Positions 14,527 through 16,450 of a DNA stretch of 16,450 nucleotides are shown in pieces. The notes under the pieces were generated by a model. The model was given only the letters and a program-made list of their open reading frames with translations, searched no databases and was not told the DNA's origin. Made by a program: the position numbers and the translations under genes. The stretch lies in assembly GCA_023421505.1 (NCBI GenBank), contig JAEZTJ010000071.1, forward strand, positions 1 to 16,450, read 5' to 3'. The DNA is from Bacillota bacterium. GTDB taxonomy: Bacteria; Bacillota; Clostridia; Lachnospirales; Lachnospiraceae. Position 1 is the first letter of the stretch, and every line of letters begins with the position of its first letter.

Positions 14527-16450
14527 TTATTTCGTGTAGTAGTAATAATTAATAATATAATTTCTTGTTATCATATCCTGGCATGCTGCTTTCGCTGTAG
14601 CTTTATCGGTGAAATCCAAGTAAATCCGATAATACTTACCTTGCTTCTTTATGATAACATTTCCACATTCATAATCCTGTTCAAATATCTTCGCAACCTT
14701 CTCAGCATAAGCCTTATCACCAATCAAGCCCAGCTTAACATGGGTAGCATATTGAATTTCGGGGGACGTTTTAAATGTAATCTTTAATTGGTATACCCTG
14801 CTTGTTATTCCATCTTCAGCAGTTACCTTTAAGTATGCAAAATTAGTTCCCTCTTTTAATTGTAATTGCTGATTGTTAACTAGCTTTGTACAGGTCTTAT
14901 CACTATATAATTTCCAAGTAGCTTTAGCACTTGTAGTGACTTTGACTGCTAATACATCCCTCTCATCTGCTACGAAAGCGGTAATATTATTACCTTTGAT
15001 ATCAGCATCCTGAGGTATATTTACCTTAATGATATCAGCTGCAGATGATTTCTTTCTGGCAATCGTCACGGTATAGATTTTTTCAGTTCCATTCTCAGCA
15101 GTTACCTTCAAATATGCCTTATTCTTACCTGTTTTTAGCATCAATTTTTGATTTAGTATTTCTTTCTTACATGCTTTATCACTAAATAATGCCCAGGTGG
15201 CTTTTTCACTAACTTTTACCTTAATCGTTTTACTGCTGACTTGACTGTCTACAGTGGCAGAGATATTGATACCTTTCAAAGTAGCATTTGATGGAGAAAG
15301 TATGTTTAACACATTACAATCTGAAGACTTAGCGAATGCGTCTGTTTTAACAATGGTAAAGATACTAAATTTCGTTATATGGAAACGTATACCTAATATA
15401 CCTTCCTTATATTCGATTATTTCGCCCTGTACCAATTCTTTATCTCCATCACTGTGCTCAATATATACCGCAAGTTGTTTGAGAAATGCTTCCCTTTCTT
15501 TCGGGTCTGTAGGAATCTCTATTCCCGATAATGGTAATGTAATATCTACTGCAGTTGATGGCATATTCGTCTCAATCGTAATAGGTTCACCTATAACGGA
15601 GATATCATTTTGCGCATTATCACTAATAACTCTTGCTTCAAATACAGCACGTTCGGAAACAGCTTCCTTTTGTTCTTGTTCCTTAATTGGTACTAGTTTA
15701 AAATATAAATCTTCTTCAAAACTATTACCAACATTCTGTAAAGAATTTTTAGGAATATCAATTTTTGCTTTTTCTGTATCAATTTGCAGAGTTATTTCAC
15801 CCTTTGCTAATACATCCAAAGACTTTGATGGTATATTTACCGTGGTTTCCGCTACTACATTGTCGGCATCAGGAATAACAATTCTAGCAGTATCTTTACC
15901 TTCGCTTTTTAACTTCTCGATTGTTTCAACAGCCTTTTCTTCCTGATATGTTACCTGGTCAGTTTTCTTACCATCCTTATCTGTACTTCTGTCAATAGTA
16001 ATCTGTGAAACAGTACTATCTGTATTACCCTGTTTTACTTCAACCGTGATCTGCTCCTTGATTGGCGCTGGATTTGGATTCACTGGAGGAATTGGAGCAG
16101 GGGGAGGTGTCACTGGAGTCACTGGTATCACTGGTGTATCCGGTACATCAGGAGGTGAAGTAAAATTGATTATTCTTATCTCTCCTGCCAGATTAGTACC
16201 GTCTGCTTTTACTCTGATCTTCACTGTCTGGTCTCCTGCAAAGATTGGTTCATTAGCAGGATTATAATCAGTCCAGTTGTTTCCTCCATCTACCGAGTAT
16301 TCCATCGTAGCATTTGCTCCCACGATTTTATTCGTGGTATCATCTACAGATACACTTGGAGCTGGCGGTGTTACAGGGGTTACCGGATTAGTGGTAAATT
16401 TGATTGTCGTAATACTTCCTGCTTGATTGCTTCCGTCTTCTTTTACTCTG
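14527..16450 (-). CDS. Multidomain surface protein, 3' part only (runs off the window)
   Basis: The frame stays open to the right edge, so the N-terminus and any signal peptide are missing; 640 residues are visible. Layout: tandem modules containing EYSVDGGNNWTDY and VKIRVKADGTN with a period of about 78 residues (to about 97); a Pro/Thr/Val-rich linker (98-131); a beta-rich domain ending in FHITKFSIFTIV (to about 368), a type seen in Firmicute S-layer-associated proteins; two homologous cadherin-like beta-sandwich repeats (378-467 and 472-560, both with ATW-x-L(F/Y)SDK and AYLKVTAE); and a C-terminal segment from about 567 (YATHVKLGLIGDKAYAEKVAK) that resembles a SPOR peptidoglycan-binding domain. 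It probably sits on the cell wall or is secreted. An internal GTG at 16323 is not the true start. No enzymatic motif is seen. Confidence 0.85.
   Translation of the reverse strand, partial: RVKEDGSNQAGSITTIKFTTNPVTPVTPPAPSVSVDDTTNKIVGANATMEYSVDGGNNWTDYNPANEPIFAGDQTVKIRVKADGTNLAGEIRIINFTSPPDVPDTPVIPVTPVTPPPAPIPPVNPNPAPIKEQITVEVKQGNTDSTVSQITIDRSTDKDGKKTDQVTYQEEKAVETIEKLKSEGKDTARIVIPDADNVVAETTVNIPSKSLDVLAKGEITLQIDTEKAKIDIPKNSLQNVGNSFEEDLYFKLVPIKEQEQKEAVSERAVFEARVISDNAQNDISVIGEPITIETNMPSTAVDITLPLSGIEIPTDPKEREAFLKQLAVYIEHSDGDKELVQGEIIEYKEGILGIRFHITKFSIFTIVKTDAFAKSSDCNVLNILSPSNATLKGINISATVDSQVSSKTIKVKVSEKATWALFSDKACKKEILNQKLMLKTGKNKAYLKVTAENGTEKIYTVTIARKKSSAADIIKVNIPQDADIKGNNITAFVADERDVLAVKVTTSAKATWKLYSDKTCTKLVNNQQLQLKEGTNFAYLKVTAEDGITSRVYQLKITFKTSPEIQYATHVKLGLIGDKAYAEKVAKIFEQDYECGNVIIKKQGKYYRIYLDFTDKATAKAACQDMITRNYIINYYYYTK
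14770..15318 (-). repeat. Two tandem cadherin-like domain repeats within the surface protein
   Basis: Copy 1 (15049-15318) and copy 2 (14770-15036) encode about 90 residues each and share the pattern ATW-L-SDK-C, a Gln/Lys-rich Leu segment, then AYLKVTAE-G and a closing beta strand. DNA identity is only partial, so the duplication is old. Each copy has a Cys after SDK (SDKACK and SDKTCT). Confidence 0.75.
16213..16450 (-). repeat. Part of a tandem ~78-residue repeat array in the surface protein
   Basis: The segment at the window edge encodes RVKEDGSNQAGSITTIKFT, and the same pattern returns 78 codons later as RVKADGTNLAGEIRIINFT, each followed by a Pro-Val-Thr-Pro linker. This shows at least two units and implies more beyond the edge. 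Confidence 0.7.

Noticed and set aside
16046..16267. Plus-strand Gly-rich frame near the right edge
   Set aside because: It is the complement of the Pro/Thr/Val-rich linker of the surface protein, so its composition is a by-product.
1..16450. CRISPR array, tRNA, rRNA, transposase or prophage genes
   Set aside because: No regularly spaced repeats, cloverleaf sequences or transposase/phage-like proteins were seen by eye.

Overview
The window reads as chromosomal DNA of a low-GC anaerobic Firmicute, most likely a Lachnospiraceae-type clostridium. This rests on the AT-rich intergenic DNA, strong GGAGG ribosome binding sites, an ABC sugar importer encoded without its own ATPase, an anaerobe-type flavodiiron protein and a clostridial-style multidomain surface protein. 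The genus cannot be fixed from sequence alone.

Most of the window (about 660-12150, minus strand) is one amino-sugar catabolic locus. Its transcription order is: LacI-family regulator; intracellular GH9 glycosidase; ROK sugar kinase; a NagB-like paralogue with an altered active site (called nagB2 here); lipoprotein solute-binding protein; two MalF/MalG-type permeases; canonical nagB; nagA. A sigma-A-type promoter (TTGACA, 17 bp, TATGAT) precedes the GH9 gene, and a perfect 16-bp LacI-type palindrome covers its predicted start site. A second, near-identical palindrome lies about 202 bp away, directly after the lacI stop codon. The inferred pathway is import of a short GlcNAc- or GlcN-containing oligosaccharide, cleavage inside the cell by the GH9 enzyme, phosphorylation by the ROK kinase, deacetylation by NagA and deamination/isomerisation by NagB to fructose-6-phosphate. 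No GH20, GH3 or GH84 hexosaminidase and no phosphorylase is present, so the GH9 protein is the only glycosidase in the locus.

Left edge (1-686, plus): a protein with a C-terminal membrane anchor and a doubtful N-terminus, possibly a frameshifted gene. It converges on nagA and overlaps it by 23 bp. Right part (12251-16450): a structured leader and a flavodiiron protein gene on the plus strand, a small zinc-ribbon gene on the plus strand, a bidirectional terminator, and the 3' part of a large surface protein gene on the minus strand that runs off the window.

The least expected material is small. Three leaders (nagB-nagA, binding protein-permease, upstream of fprA) are hairpin-rich or repeat-derived and end exactly at a Shine-Dalgarno sequence. 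Two of them share a 33-bp imperfect direct repeat, and the same two contain tiny ORFs with their own ribosome binding sites. In addition, NagB2 carries Gln where NagB enzymes have the catalytic Glu, at the position aligned with Glu in the NagB of the same operon.
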